Made by a program: the position numbers and the translations under genes. A DNA stretch of 64,000 nt. It comes from Epiperipatus broadwayi (Eukaryota > Onychophora > Udeonychophora > Euonychophora > Peripatidae). Below are positions 47,217 to 59,238 of the stretch, one piece after another. The first letter of the stretch is position 1. Each line of letters begins with the position of its first letter. Location of the stretch: positions 1,574,959 to 1,638,958 of the forward strand of contig JAQFVV010012574.1 in the NCBI GenBank assembly GCA_028023455.1, in the 5' to 3' direction. Below the pieces are notes generated by a model, which was given only the letters and a program-made list of their open reading frames with translations, did no database searches and was not told where the DNA came from.

Positions 47217-47335
47217 AATGGCTTTACTGCTCAGGAATTTATAAAAAGTTTGAGTACTGGAAGTGTCAAAACTGGAATCAATCTGAGGACTTTAAACTCC
47301 AGAGTCTGCCACTATATCTCCATATTAATCTATGT
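47217..47335 (-). mobile_element. tRNA-derived SINE (family F), copy 4
   Basis: On the minus strand: ATAGTGGCAGACTCTGGAGT (A box and anticodon-arm start, like tRNA-Gln), CTCAGATTGATTCCAG (B box), then CCAGTACTCAAACTTTTTAT and TCCTGAGCAGTAAAGCCATT. It forms an inverted pair with the copy at 46790. Confidence 0.65.
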
Positions 47336-50300
47336 ATGGCAATCATCTAATTAATTCTAATTCTTTATTTTTTATAATAATAAAACATATGAATTGCAAA
47401 GTGTATTCACATTCACTAAGGCTGGAAGAAGGGTTGCCAGTACTCTTATGCAAAACAATAATTGATGCCCCACCAAAAAATAAATAAAACAAATTCTACA
47501 TGATTTTACATACATTTTAATATTTTATTAAAGATAACAATGAAAAAAATTACTATTCCATAATTATAAATTTACTTTCCAAGTTTTTACAGAATCAAAT
47601 TTAGATGATATTGCATATTTCATTCTCTACATCTATCACTGACAAATTTACCAGCCAATCTTTTTTTTAATTTTGAAAATGATCTCTCTCAACTAGCTAC
47701 ATTTGTAGGAAGAGTTAGTAATATTCTTAATGATATGTTAAAATTTGGGTACAAATAGTCAAATCATTTTCATGAATATAAGTTAAAACATCAAGTGCAT
47801 TTTTGAATTGAAGTGACTCATTTTAAAATAATTTTTTATTGCACAAGATGCTTATCTAAGCTAACATTTATCAATAGGAAGTTTTCCTCTATTAAACAAT
47901 AATATTTATATATCGGTCTTATTGTGACAAAAGTAATTAATTATATAAATTTTCATACAGTCTTTAATGTGCCTATATTGATAAACAAAAGGGGTAATTC
48001 TTATAAAATATTTCAAACTATATAATTATTTACATTTACACTTTAGATACCATATGGCCTCTAATAGTAACAGCATAGACAACTTTAGAGGACAGAGGCC
48101 AATAAAACATATAAAATATATTTAAATTATGGATAAATAATAATTAATGTTAATTAACAATTTCTCATCAAAACAAATTGCATATGTATTAAGTCATTAT
48201 TGAAATTAAAATAATATATATAACTTAAATTACATTACCTTGTGAGAACTCTTATTTCAATAAAGCAACTATATATAATAATAAATAAAAACAAATAGTC
48301 TTTATAACCTAAATTTCATTTAGTCTTTAAGAGTTCCAATTTATTTTGATGCAATCTTTTAGAAAGTTTTTTTTTAAATGATTGAAATCTTTGACACTTT
48401 AATTATAAAATCACAGAGGATGGTGAAGAATTAGATCTGTTAGAATAATAAATGTTGATAAAATTTTATCAAACTTTATTGAAATTACAGTAAATTGTTT
48501 TTCTTCATTTGCATAGGTGTAGAATGGATAATTAGTAATTTCTTGAGAAGTAAAATTCACTAGCATTTCCAAGAAAATTGTTTGCAAAGAATAATTCTAT
48601 TAATTTTTAAAATGCAGGTATGTACAATTTTTTAATTACTTGCTTTATACTATTTAACATATTAGCATTGGCAAAATAGCATATAGTTTTCCATTTCAAA
48701 AACATCTTTAAATTTCTTTTTTTTAAAATCCATTTTACTTGATGAATATTTTTCAGATTACGACAATTGAGAGGTATGTACATGACATTTTAAAGCATTT
48801 AAATAAAATATTATACTTAAATAAAATTAAATATACAAATCACAATATTACAACAAATATTTATATTACAAATATTAAAATAAATAATTATTTTATTTAT
48901 CTTTCTCACAATAATTGAGATTTTATTTCAAAATTAAAAGAATACCTAAATATTGTAAAATAGTATTGCTTTATATTTAAATTTACTCACACATTCTCAT
49001 TTAATTCTTGTATTAAAAGTTTGTCACTATTGTAAATAGTTTTACCATTATGTGTACACTAATATAAATATTGCTTTATTGATCCTATTTTAACTAATTT
49101 ATTCAAATGTTATACAATATTATGTATTTTATTAGTGTAGTATCCCTTTTTTTTCTTTTTAAAGTTATCTTTGTGCTGTTTTTAAAACTAAATAAAAAAT
49201 CAAGATTTTTCAAAATTATTACAAGAATTTCAAATGCTATAAAAATATGGGGGAGACATCTTGAATTTCTTTTCAAATTTTGCTTGATATAGTAAATTTA
49301 AGATATTATTTTTATAACAAACCAATAAAAAAATTGAAATTATGTTTATTACTATTATTTTAGAGATACCAAATAACCACAATATATTAAAAAATGGATA
49401 GTAATAGCTAAATGGACTGTTCCATTTACACATCACATAGCAATGTGGTGATGTAAAATGTCGGGATTGTGTAAATCCGGCGTAAAAAGTCATAACATTT
49501 CAGGAAATGATTATTTATTTTAATACGTTTATATATTCATTATTTTGAAAAAATAAATCAAGTCACCTTAATTAATATTTGTAGATTAATTAATATTCAT
49601 AACAACAAAAATGTATTATTAATTCTGCAGTTTTCATACTGTATCAGTGATGCCTTGCTTACCGCATTCCACCGGCCCTGATATTCACTATAATTATAAA
49701 TATGCACACACCTGACAATTTATATAAATGTTTCATAACTATATAAAATTAAAAAATCATAGTTAATATTTAATGCAGTTAACAAAAGCTTTTGGACAAT
49801 TACTCATTTTATTGTATTAATATATATGCATAAATATTTATAAAGATAAATGAAGCATAAAATAAAGCTGAGGAAATATTTAATTGAAATTTAATAATAA
49901 ACTTCATTCTTAATATGTTTATATTTATTTATTCATAATAATTTTTAATAACAAATGTCATTTCTAATATGCTCAAATTTCTTTCATTGTTTTTCATACT
50001 ATGAATAAATTCCAGTTGTATTTTTTTAACCAATCACAATTCACAATTAAAATTGATCATAACTCAGAGGATTATTGGTTGGATATGTTACTCCCATACC
50101 TTTTTTTAATATAAACTAAAGGGACAGAAAATTTTGTACAGCCTAAGATTAAATTTTAAAATTTGGTATTTTTCCTATCAGCTTAAATCTTAATATACTT
50201 TTTTAATTTAAAAATTCTATTGTGAAGAAATATCATAGTGAAACTAGTGTCAATATAATTAACAAATTGATACAAAAATAGAAACAATTAGAAATTCTCA

Positions 50301-52417
50301 AGTCGGTAATTTGGCACCAAAATTTTGATTTCATTCAAATTACAAATTATCTCAAAAACAATAGGTAAAAAATATTTTTTATTCAAAAGAAAAACAATGA
50401 AATGAAATTTACTATAAAATGTCATAAATATTAAAAAAGGACATGAAAAGAATTTGTTTTCAACATTTTTAATAATTGTCAGTGACAAAAAAAGAAGATA
50501 AAACTAAAATCCAATTCAATTTGAATGAAAATGGAGATCATGACTTAGGTGAATAATTTTTAGAAACTATTATAGTTTTGTTGTTATTGAACCTTTCTCA
50601 AAAATAACTTATATTTTGCTTTAAACTTCATTATAATCATCCTTTTGAATTATCAATTTTATATTAATCAATTTAAGACCAACTGGTTACAAAAAATTAC
50701 CCCCCCCCCTATTTTCTCTTATATGATTATACAATTATTATTATCAAAGATAAAAACCATCATTTTCATTGTTTGAACAAGTAAACTTTCTTACACTATT
50801 ACTTATCAAAAACAATGTTTTGTTGCTGTTATGCATTAATTCAAAATAAAATTAAACTTACACATTATAATTCTTTGCTACATTTAACAATATATTTTAA
50901 TTTAAAAATTAAATAATACAAGTTGAAAATCAGTAAAGATAATAGAGTTGATTTTTTAATAATTCAACTTTTTCTTAAAAGTGTGTGCTTCAGAAACTAT
51001 ATGTTTTGAGTCCATGTTTTTGTTATAATGTGATGGATGATATAAAAGAGCAAGGCTATTAAAAATTTTCATCATTATATTTTCTCTGTTTCTCATTTAT
51101 TTTGAATGCAAACTTTTGTATGTATAAGTCATCCATAATTAAGAATCAATATACTGTATATTCAAATATTCAGATAGCATATAGATAAATATATCCTACC
51201 CTAATTTATTAACAATTCGACCTTTTGATTAATGAGTGTATTACAGAAATTTAAGACTGCATATATTTTTGTGCCACCATAATAACTGATCTAAAAACTT
51301 TCAAAAAAAAATAGTTGTTGAATTCATGAGATTCAGAATAAAGATATTCTATCTATATTCATGGTATATCTTTCACTGAATTTAATTTACAGGTATTCGG
51401 TAATAATCATTTACCAATATTTTTGAAAAATAACCGATGATTTTAAACAGTGAATGACAAAAAAAAAATTGTTTTAATATATATAAACTCTTTTCATTCA
51501 CAACAAAAGAAACAAAGATATAATATAAATTATTACAAATTTCTGAATTAAGACCAGATATGGCTTAGGAATTCACTAAAGACTGAGAATATAAACAATA
51601 GTAAACAATGATTTTTATATTTTGTGGCTTATTACATTTTACAGCTTTTATGTTCAAATTGCTAATTAAATAAACAAGATTTTGGAGAAACATTATTCCC
51701 TTGGTGTTTTAGTTTTGTATAGTCATGTTTAAAAACAGGCAATACAAATTTTAGCATTATGGTTGGATTAGGTAAGACTACCTTTTAAACAAAACGGAAT
51801 TATCCCTTCACTTAGAAATTAATTTCTAAATAGAAATTATGCTTTTTTGGAATTAGTCCTGTTTATCTTCATTTTTATTAGTTGCATTCCAATTCTTTTA
51901 TATGATTCCTTATCATTATTTCCTTTTCTGCATAACCCTCAAACTTCATAAAATATTGACCTATCAGACTTATTCTCAACTACATTGCATCATCAATTTC
52001 ATCACATGACTTCCTTTTTATCACTATGAATGAAGAATCATTAATTTTTTTGAAACTTTTTTGGACATACTTACTTCATTTAAAGTTTCACTAGTTGAAA
52101 ATTTTTACTTTTCCTAATACCAGAATCACATAACTGTTATTTTTTGTTTATTATAATAAATTAGTTTATATTTGATTATCAATTCAAAAGGTTTTTGTTA
52201 ATATAAGTTTACAAATGAAGATAAATAATAAATAAAAATCATATATTTGTACACAACATATCAATATTAAAGTTTAAAAAAAATAATTAATCTGACCTAT
52301 AATTTTTATAATGCTGGTTATTATTTACAGCTATTATAGTATGAGTAATATGTTTAAGAAATATATTACTTTGAAAATTAACAGATGTCATTTATAAAAT
52401 TTTCTATAAATTGCACA
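47336..52417. other. A/T-rich sequence without recognised features
   Basis: Five kilobases of A/T-rich DNA. The ORFs at 49107-49292 (plus), 49230-49493 (minus) and 50288-50488 (minus) are low-complexity, overlap each other or lack motifs. A C9-10 run lies at 50700. If the carrier gene ends to the left of here, this may be intron. Confidence 0.5.
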
Positions 52418-52672
52418 CTCAGATATATTTGCTGCTACATGGTCACTATTAAAAACCTGAAACAAAACATAACCTAAAAAAACAAATTATGACTTTTCTG
52501 TAACAAGAACAACTATTTTGTTGTTGTTTGTTTAACATATCCCTTTCTTTAATTATTCTTTCTGTTTGCTCTAAAGCTATATAGTTTTAAACCATGTATT
52601 TTCAACAATGTAACTTTGATTAACAACAAATTAATGTAATCTAATTCGTACAATAAAGTATATTATTGAAAC
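52418..52672 (+). mobile_element. LINE 3' end fragment, same family as 21475-24795
   Basis: Reverse complement of the 3' untranslated region at about 21475-22010, with a 280-bp gap: CAGATATATTTGCTGCTACA, TGGTCACTATTAAAAACCTG, TTCTGTAACAAGAAC, GCTATATAGTTTTAAACCAT and the end ACAATAAAGTATATTATTGA. Severely 5'-truncated copy, as usual for LINEs. Confidence 0.8.
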
Positions 52673-53194
52673 ATAAAAATTTTCTATATATTGTATCTAA
52701 TAAACTTTGTTTCGTTTGTTTTATTCTTCTGAATACAGCAGCATATTTTTTTAAAAATACTGTAAAGTTACCCATCATTTGCAGTATTGAAGCATTCATT
52801 ATTGATAAAAATTATGTATGTATAGAGAGCTATTTCAGTCTCATTCTGTAGTAAATGATCTATGTACATATAAGAATTATACTTTAAGGGAATTTTATTG
52901 AATACTTTTCTTTAATTAAACAGTTTCAGAAATTTGGGATTAAAAAAAATAGATTGCAAATTTATTTAATCTATATATTTTATGTATTCAAAAGAAGTTG
53001 ACTTACTTTATCTCATGGAAGTTAATAAAGATTTAAATTGTTACTCTGTTTTTCAAACTAATTAAAATGACTGAAGTGTTTACAGTAAACAAGAATAAAG
53101 ATCTGCAAAAAATAATCTCTTGTAAAACAATAAATTGTGTTAATATAGGAATTTTTTTGTAAAGTACAGGTTTTTTCATATCTGCACTCTAATA
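52673..53194. other. A/T-rich sequence without recognised features
   Basis: The ORF 52666-52851 starts at the LINE end and has no motif. Confidence 0.5.
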
Positions 53195-53520
53195 TGTAAT
53201 ATATAGGGGGTTTAAACTCAGACTTTCACATGGCCCTCAACTATCCATGCTATCTCATACTTCTGACACACTTGATCACAAACATGTTGAAAAGATAAAT
53301 AATCACCAATATATGTATTCATGCTAAACCAGCACTCGTCAGTTGATCCAGATTATCATCTCCACACATATATACAATCAATGCCAGCTTATATTAAAAT
53401 AGCCAATCTTCATACTTTAATGGGCATGCTTCAATCCACTCCACCCCACAACTCTTCAGCCATCCATTTCATTGAAAATCTGATTATAGAATGCTCAAAG
53501 CCCACATTGGTGCCAACCTT
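53195..53520 (-). mobile_element. Family D hammerhead element, copy 4
   Basis: The plus strand reads the reversed element: TATAGGGGGTTTAAACTCAG (decayed B box), CATGTTGAAAAGATAAATAA, the hammerhead, ATCATCTCCACACATATATA, and the body to CCCACATTGGTGCCAACCTT, ending about 20 bp before the family start sequence. The ORF at 53321-53581 is a read-through of this repeat, not a gene. Confidence 0.8.
53305..53347 (-). ncRNA. Hammerhead ribozyme remnant, family D copy 4
   Basis: The core CTGACGA (53336-53342) is compatible with the consensus, because position 7 is free. Stem II is GTGCT/AGCAT. The GAAA has lost one A, so the catalytic core is broken. Confidence 0.55.
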
Positions 53521-56500
53521 CTCAAAATGTTTTACAAAATACAGATGGAGAAGTCAAAAAACTGAATGGCAGATTAGATAATTCTATTGACCAAAAATGA
53601 GCATATGGAAAGAAAGCAAGTTTTGAATTAACTACTTACCTATCTTTGAAGTTCTCAAGTTATCTTTAGATGCTCTTTACCAGTATAAATAACTTTTTAC
53701 TAAAGCTGATTGTGGAGATATAAATTTTGTATTTTGAATTGTCTTGGAAAATTAATACTAAAAGTAAAGCATGCATCAAGATAAAGTTTTATAGTGTTAA
53801 CTGAAATCCTATAGATATTATATTTTAAATGTATGATTTATCATACTTTCAGTGTATCATATTTTGAATGTATGATTTGTTATATTTAAGTGAAGTATAA
53901 ACTATTTAAAGTTAGCTATCATATTATTTTCATCTATTCATTTATATTGTCTATAATATTTACTTTGTTATAGGTAATTCTTGGGATTGTTGCTTTAAAG
54001 TTTAATATGTCACTGGAAAGTAATAACTAAACTCTTTAGATATTTGGTATTATTAACAGGAATATGTAAAAGAAAGATGGACTTTTTACAGCAATATTTT
54101 AAAGAACCAGTTTTTTAAAATATAAAATCACATTTTTATTATGTAAAGTAAACTCATATATACATCATTTCATTTATAAAATTTATTATTGTGTTAAATT
54201 TTGGATTTTTCTCTCTTATTGAAGCCATATTCTTAAAATTATTTATTTTGCCATTGTAAGTTTTAAGAGAAGTAAACTAATTATTTTTTTTGAAAAAAGG
54301 ATGTTTCCTAAAAATAAATCTGGTTTCAATAATAAATTATTTATTACAACAGATATAGATATGCACACATATGTAGTGTGTTCTGTTAATTATGTCAGAT
54401 ATAAATACTGATGAACTATTCAATTACCATATATATATATATATATATACATGTATGTTAGTTGTCTTTACTCTAAATGTAGTAGAACATTAAGGTAATA
54501 GAGTACTAAGACCAGGTAATGACATTTAATAATTATCAATACAACTTTATCATTGCTTGTTATACTCTTAACACAAATATGCTAACACTTCAATTCCAGA
54601 GCTATATTATAAATTTTTATGAGTTTATGAAACAATGATAAAATAAAGTGAGTAATACAAATAATATAAAACTACAAACTATGTTAATCAAGACTCATCC
54701 CAATATAGCATTCTGATGCCTAGGAACAGAGCACTGTATATAAGGAAACATTTTCAATCATGGTTTTCATATGTAGAATAATGCTTTACTGTAATTTTAA
54801 TTTTGACCAAACATTTTAATTAACCATCAATCTATAAATAGATTTTGAGTTTTTGTTTCTTTCAATAATTGTATTTTCTGTTAAAGTGTTATTTTTAGAT
54901 TTTCAAAATCTAAAAAAATAAATTATCTTTGGTTCTAAACATAATTTATAAATTGCTAATCGCATGATCATCAGAAGTAAATAAGATAACTGCTAGCATA
55001 GTAAATAATCTTAATGTCAGATTTTTGCCATAGTAAACCAATCTACACCTTAACAGAATACAGTAGAGTAGTTATCTTCAAACCCAGCTTCAAATAAATA
55101 TTAAAACCTCAATAAATATCAGATGACAATATAATCAGTAACTTTAGAATCATGTGAGTCTTAACACAATATGTAAGACATCCAAGGCATAATGTTTAGT
55201 CTATCCAGCTGCTATATGTTTGATCTTAGATTCAAATCTAGAACAGATAAACCTTGAAAAAAAATTTCAAATTGCATTTAGAATTAGAATTTTTCTTTCA
55301 GATTGCTAAACTGACTGTCTGATCAGCTATTTTTAGCCTTAAAAAATAAAAAAAACTCAAACATCACTATAGCAATCTACACACCTGGTAATACCTTTTC
55401 TACTGTTCATCTATTGAGATTACCGGAGATTTTTTGACTAAATGGAATATTTAAAAGTTATTTTATATCATTTTATACTGTTTGTAGATTAATTTAACAC
55501 ATCGAAAAAATATTTCTTTGATTTTGTAATATTTTTTAATTCTGCATCCAGCAGTTTATATTTACTCCAGATTTAGGATTTATGGTCTCAAAAGTTAATC
55601 ATTTCTGGATTAACTCCAGAAAAATAACAAAAAAAACTTATATTAGCCAACCAACTGAGCTGTTGTACTCAAACTGCCATTTTATGATTTGAAAATTATC
55701 TGACTTTCTTAACAGATTATAATATAAATGTAAAAAAAAAAAAAAAATCGAATGTTTCTTAATTAATAAATGGTGATAATGAACTTATTGGATTATAAAT
55801 AAACAAAAAAAAACTAACTAAATAATTCGAAGTGAAGCATTCATTGTATATTTCTTATTATTTTTAAAATATTTGAATATTTTTATGCTATTTTATTCGC
55901 ACATTGTTGACATAAAATATTTGCAATTATCAAAAAGAAAATATTTTAAAATTAAACAACAAAAAAGTATTCTTTATGTATTGTTTACTTGATTCAATTC
56001 AATGTAAATATAAAGTTAAAGAAAGTTGAAAACGTATTAAATATGCATTATAGTATGTTTTTTAGTATACAAATATGTATTTTATATAATTTTAACCTCG
56101 GCAATGTATAAAATTAAATCCCGAATTCAGTATATCTCATACTCTCTTCCTTTTGTTTTATAATCAATTTATTGCAATCAATCCGTATTAATCTGTGACC
56201 TTCATTCTTTAATTAAAAATAGCATTTAACAATTTTGAATTCGATGACTAGATGATTTGACTATGGGTGAGAAATCTAAAAGAAAAAAATCCTAATTGTA
56301 ATTTAAAAAGGTTCATTTGGATCAGATGCAAATTTCAGTTTGTTGCTATGGACTACACATTGAAAATAAGTGTATGAAAAAAATGCTACTTGACGCTTTT
56401 AACCATTATTTTAATTATATATTTACATCACATCATAAATAATCTACAAATGGTTGTAAATATGTTAAATGTTTTGACCAAAGGCAAACTGGGATAACCA

Positions 56501-56664
56501 GACAATAGTATTTATTTCAAGAAATAACTGATTGTTTGCCAATCTTCTTATCATAATTTTTTATAGCATCTCAAAGTTTTGAATTATATCATAAAAATGA
56601 AGATCTTTACCTCATTAAAATGCACATAAATATATAAAAATTTATATTTTTGATTTTAATTTTA
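53521..56664. other. A/T-rich sequence without recognised features
   Basis: An (AT)n run at about 54430-54450; otherwise nothing recognised. Confidence 0.5.
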
Positions 56665-57316
56665 AAAGATCATCATCATCATTGTCAACTAATATCAATC
56701 CACTATAGGGTGAAGGTCTCTCCAAGTTCAACCCATCTTTTCCAATCTCTAGCCTCTCTTTTCCACATCACCCCTGCACACTTTCTTATTTCGTTCATTC
56801 ATCTCACATATGGTGTCTTTCTGGATCATTTAAAATTTCAACTGTTCATTTATTAACATCTTTTCTAGCAATATGTCCAGCCCAACTTCACTTCAGTCTT
56901 TTAATTATTTCAATGATGTCAGTAACACCTGTTGTTCTCTTACATATTGCATTTTGACCTCTTCTTGTTACTCCTAACATGCATCTCTCCATACTTCTTT
57001 GAGTGATCTGAAGTCTCTGTATTGCTCTTCTATTAAGTGTCCAAGTCTCAGATCCATAAGTAAGAACTAGTAAAAACACATTTGTTAAAAACCTTCCTTA
57101 GAAAATACATAGGTATATGTCCTTTTAGTATTAAGTTATTTCTACCAAAAGCACTCCAACCAACTTTAATTCTATGATTAATTTCATCCATCATGTTTCC
57201 ATCTGTAGTAATTATCTAACCAAGGTATTTGCAGTTATTAACTTTTAACTCATCATAATCAATCTTTATTTTCATCTTTTGAGAATATCCATTGAATATT
57301 ACTTTAGTCTTTTTAA

Positions 57317-57697
57317 ATTAATACACTGTACAGACTTACTCACACCTGCACATATATAATATATAAGGGATTTGAACTCAGACTTTCTCACAATCCTCAG
57401 CTCTTCATGCCATCTCATATTGCTGACCCACCTGATCATACACATGTTGAAAAGATAAATAATCACCAATATATGTATTTCATGCTAAACCAGCAATCCT
57501 CAGTTGGTCCAGATTACTATCTCCACACATATATACAATCAGTGCTCAGCTTTATATTAAGATAGCTAATCTTCATATTTTAATGGATGGGCTTAAAACT
57601 ACTCCAACCCACAACTTTTCAGCCATCCATTTCACTGAAAATCTAATGGTGGAATGTTCAAAGCCCTTGTTAGTGCCAAGGTTGTCATCCTACCCAT
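57317..57697 (-). mobile_element. Family D hammerhead element, full-length copy 5 inserted in the RTE
   Basis: Because the RTE sequence on both sides is known from the 9-kb copy, this copy fixes the family's ends: on the plus strand about ATTAATACACTGTACAG at the left and GTTGTCATCCTACCCAT at the right, a unit of about 381 bp. Element order in its own (minus) sense: start ATGGGTAGGATGACAAC, body, hammerhead (57465-57508), CATGTGTATGATCAGGTGGG, B box GAGTTCAAATCCC, end CTGTACAGTGTATTAAT. The RTE lacks about 11 bp at the insertion point, and no target duplication is obvious. Confidence 0.8.
57465..57508 (-). ncRNA. Hammerhead ribozyme motif, family D copy 5
   Basis: Stem I ACCAA/TTGGT is perfect. 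The core CTGAGGA differs only at the free position 7. GAAA and the three-pair AUA/UAU stem III are intact. Stem II has TTGCT/AGCAT with a U-U at the base instead of G-C, which probably weakens it. Confidence 0.6.
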
Positions 57698-58150
57698 AGT
57701 CCTACTTTTTCACTTTCATCTGATAACTCTTGCAACATTTCCTGAAACTTTAAAGCATTATTTGCAAAAACAATATCATCTGCAAAATCTAAATGACTTA
57801 AATAATCTCCATTTACTTTTACTTCTTTAGTTTCATATTTTAATCCACAAAATACTTCTTGCAGCACTGCTGTAAAAAGTTTTTGAGATATGGAGTCACT
57901 CTGTCTTAACAGCTTCTCATTGTTAACCATCCTAATATCATTATATAATCTAATTGTTGCTGTGCATTTTTATAAATATTCTTCAGACTATGACAATATT
58001 CTGGGTCTGTTTATACCTTGATGATCCAATGCTTTAATCACTGAAGAAATAGCTTTACATAATTTACAAATCTAAAGCATAATGGCAACTCATATTCATT
58101 GATCCTTTCTATAGCTTCTCTCAATACTGAATACTAGTTTATATTTAACT
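57697..58150 (-). pseudogene. RTE reverse transcriptase core, broken
   Basis: The minus strand reads, from 58150 down, AIERINEYELPLCF and then KALDHQGINRP and CTATIRLYNDI in different frames. An open frame (57930-57685) follows with LLRQSDSISQKLFTAVLQEV, where motif B (RxGDxISPxLF) has G changed to S, and YLSHLDFADDIVF, the FADD active-site box of RTE elements. ALKFQEMLQELSDESEKVGL follows. Catalytic aspartates DD are kept, but frames are broken upstream and the element is truncated. Confidence 0.85.
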
Positions 58151-59005
58151 TCTGTAAAAGTTATTTATTTCTGCAAAATAACTACTATAGTTTTATAAAT
58201 AAATACACATTGTCTTCTCTTTTTTTATTGCATAGCACTCTCAGTTTAATAAATATTAGACTTTACTTTCTGTGAATTGCGTTCAATAAAATATATATAT
58301 ACTTTTTTACTATATATTTAATTTTTTTTCCCCCCAAAAAAGGCAGTGTCATGTGATTTTTCATCAAATCTATGCCTAAGTTGTCAAAATGTAATTTTAC
58401 TTTATTCAAATATATTATTTTAAAAATTTCCTTTTCAAACTACTTTTAAAATGTAAAAAAAATAAAATATTTTGCTTAAAAATAAATTGATATTGTTAGC
58501 AGGTAGATACATGTATTACATATCAGATAAAGCTGACAAATTCAATCTGAAAATTTTGATAAAAAGAAATTCAATTAAACAATTTTTATTACTTATCATA
58601 ATTTATTAAACAAACAATTTGTTTTTAAAGCTAACAATTTGAACTATTATTTGGATGAAACAAAATGAAATATGTAATTTTATGAAACAGCAATGCAAAC
58701 TTATATGAATGTATTTTAAAATTTTACAATGTAATTTTATAAAAATAAAAAAAAGCAATTGTTTCATTAAAATAATAGTTAAAATTGTGTGTGTAAATAA
58801 TAAATATCAATTTTAATTCATATCAAAAATTGTTTGCTTTAAAAACAAATTGTTTATTAAATTATAACAAATTTCACACAATTTTCTATCAATACTGTTA
58901 TTTGGATTTTTAAAAAATAAAATTATGTCATTTATTTTCATTAGTATGTATTGTTTTCATATAAAATTATAACTTAAATTAAAATGATATTTTGATTTCT
59001 ATTAG
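58151..59005. other. A/T-rich sequence without recognised features
   Basis: Nothing recognised. Confidence 0.5.
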
Positions 59006-59112
59006 TTTTTTTTTTTTCATGTTCAAAGCATCGGCCGGGAAGCGAACCTGCAAACCCAGGACAACTGTTTGTAAGGCAACTGTGCTAACCACTCGGTCAC
59101 CAATGCTTGACT
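59006..59112 (-). mobile_element. Short tRNA-derived SINE (family G), copy 4
   Basis: The minus strand has a nearly complete tRNA-like fold: acceptor GCATTGG/CCGATGC (one G-U), A box TGACCGAGTGGTTAGC, CTTACAA loop (anticodon UAC), B box CAGGTTCGCTTCCC, then TTTGAACATG and poly-A. It is the best preserved copy in the window. Confidence 0.85.
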
Positions 59113-59118
59113 AAAGAA

Positions 59119-59238
59119 ATTTTTTTTTTCTTTTTTTCCTATGTCATAGAATCAGCCAGGAGGCGAACCCACAACCATCTGCAACCAACTACTTGCTTGC
59201 AAGGCAGCTGCGCTGACCTCTCTGCTAACAATGTTTGA
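59119..59238 (-). mobile_element. Short tRNA-derived SINE (family G), copy 5
   Basis: Minus strand: GTTAGCAGAGAGGTCAGC (A box), CTTGCAA loop, the extra GTAGTTGGTTGCAGATGG segment also seen at 7340, GTGGGTTCGCCTCC (B box), then CTATGACATAGG and a poly-A tail. It lies 6 bp from copy 4 in the same orientation. Confidence 0.8.

Larger units (their letters stand above)
56665..58150 (-). mobile_element. RTE-type LINE, 5'-truncated, interrupted by a family D insertion
   Basis: The 3' tail (TGATGATGATGATC on the minus strand) lies at 56665-56690. Coding runs from the thumb/C-terminal region (57080-56885: VLTYGSETWTLNRRAIQRLQ and ITQRSMERCMLG) up to the RT catalytic region (57930-57697) and further to about 58150. 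The reading is split by the family D insertion at 57317-57697. Flanking sequence (CTTTAGTCTTTTTAA on one side, AGTCCTACTTTTTCACTTTC on the other) is continuous in the 9-kb copy apart from about 11 bp. Confidence 0.85.

Noticed and set aside
49107-49493. Overlapping ORFs on opposite strands with hydrophobic translations
   Set aside because: Low-complexity composition, mutual overlap and lack of splice-site or motif support.
59006-59112. A functional tRNA-Val gene
   Set aside because: The fold is good, but the poly-A tail, conserved non-tRNA end and four sister copies show a SINE.
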